Origin: Pogonophryne albipinna
Lineage: Eukaryota; Chordata; Actinopteri; Perciformes; Artedidraconidae
Length of the DNA stretch: 64,000 nucleotides
NCBI GenBank assembly: GCA_028583405.1
Contig: CM053256.1
Coordinates: forward strand, 11,358,494 to 11,422,493
Direction: 5' to 3'
The notes under the pieces are model-generated. The model was not told where the DNA came from, did no database searches, and saw nothing but the letters and a program-made list of their open reading frames with translations. Both the position numbers and the translations under genes were made by a program. Below, in pieces: positions 63,833 through 64,000 of the stretch. The stretch's first letter is position 1. Every line of letters starts with the position of its first letter.

Positions 63833-64000
63833 AGTGATACGATTTACGATTATTTTTGCATTTGTCTACAATGGATCTAATTTCAATTTCGTTTATCTCT
63901 CCCAGAAACATTGACTGCAACACTTTACTTCCCCCAATTCCGCCATCCTCTTTTTGCCCATCGTGTTGTTTTGGAATAGTCTTTGCAAGATTAGGTCCGA
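63833..64000 (-). pseudogene. 5' continuation of the 59-61 kb LINE
   Basis: On the minus strand one frame reads GPNLAKTIPK, QSMFLGEINEIEIRSIVDKC and then degenerates. This matches the segment upstream of the reverse transcriptase in jockey-type LINEs. It has the same orientation as the 59150-60881 fragment, but roughly 100 codons expected between the two are missing. It continues beyond the window. Confidence 0.65.

Overview
The window is vertebrate nuclear DNA, almost certainly from a ray-finned (teleost) fish and probably a percomorph. The evidence is two recognisable vertebrate genes with GT-AG introns, very dense TG/CA microsatellites, and TE types typical of teleosts: hAT elements with 8-bp target duplications, Tc1 remnants, L2/jockey-like LINEs, a TTAA-flanked element and an LTR-like gag element. 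The species cannot be named from this sequence. There are no bacterial features, no CRISPR array and no tRNA or rRNA gene.

Positions 1-42,030 hold a complete integrin alpha-8 gene (itga8, + strand). I could place 30 coding exons from 1184 to 40883. They splice in phase to 3153 nt (1050 aa plus stop), with a signal peptide, a seven-bladed beta-propeller carrying calcium loops, thigh and calf domains, a furin-type RHKR site, one membrane helix and a GFFDR tail. A perfect CArG box lies 334 bp upstream of the ATG. The introns carry a hAT element that ends just before exon 4, a TTAA element, a Tc1 transposase remnant, a LINE split by a TA-flanked element, a hAT nested in another hAT, and six very long TG arrays.

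Positions about 43,740-50,715 hold the 3' part of an ataxin-1 gene (atxn1, - strand), convergent with itga8. Two coding exons (50477-48696 and 47781-47134) encode 809 aa with an AXH domain and the RKRRWSAPE 14-3-3/U2AF-ligand motif, but no polyglutamine tract. The inferred 3' UTR carries a (CAG)8 block beside (TG)144. The upstream DNA (50,716-57,280) is probably atxn1 5' UTR intron; no exon there is certain.

Positions 57,281-64,000 are a TE graveyard. A degenerate hAT contains a TTAA element carrying a short ORF, and that ORF is interrupted by a palindromic element. Next comes a minus-strand LINE reverse transcriptase, interrupted by an LTR-like leader and a gag-like coding region made of several families of tandem repeats open in all three sense frames.

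I found no clearly new biological system. The strongest leads are the nested TTAA element with its interrupted ORF, the complete strand partition between long (UG-sense) and short (CA-sense) dinucleotide arrays, and the (TG)83...(CT)29 3' splice site of itga8 exon 14.
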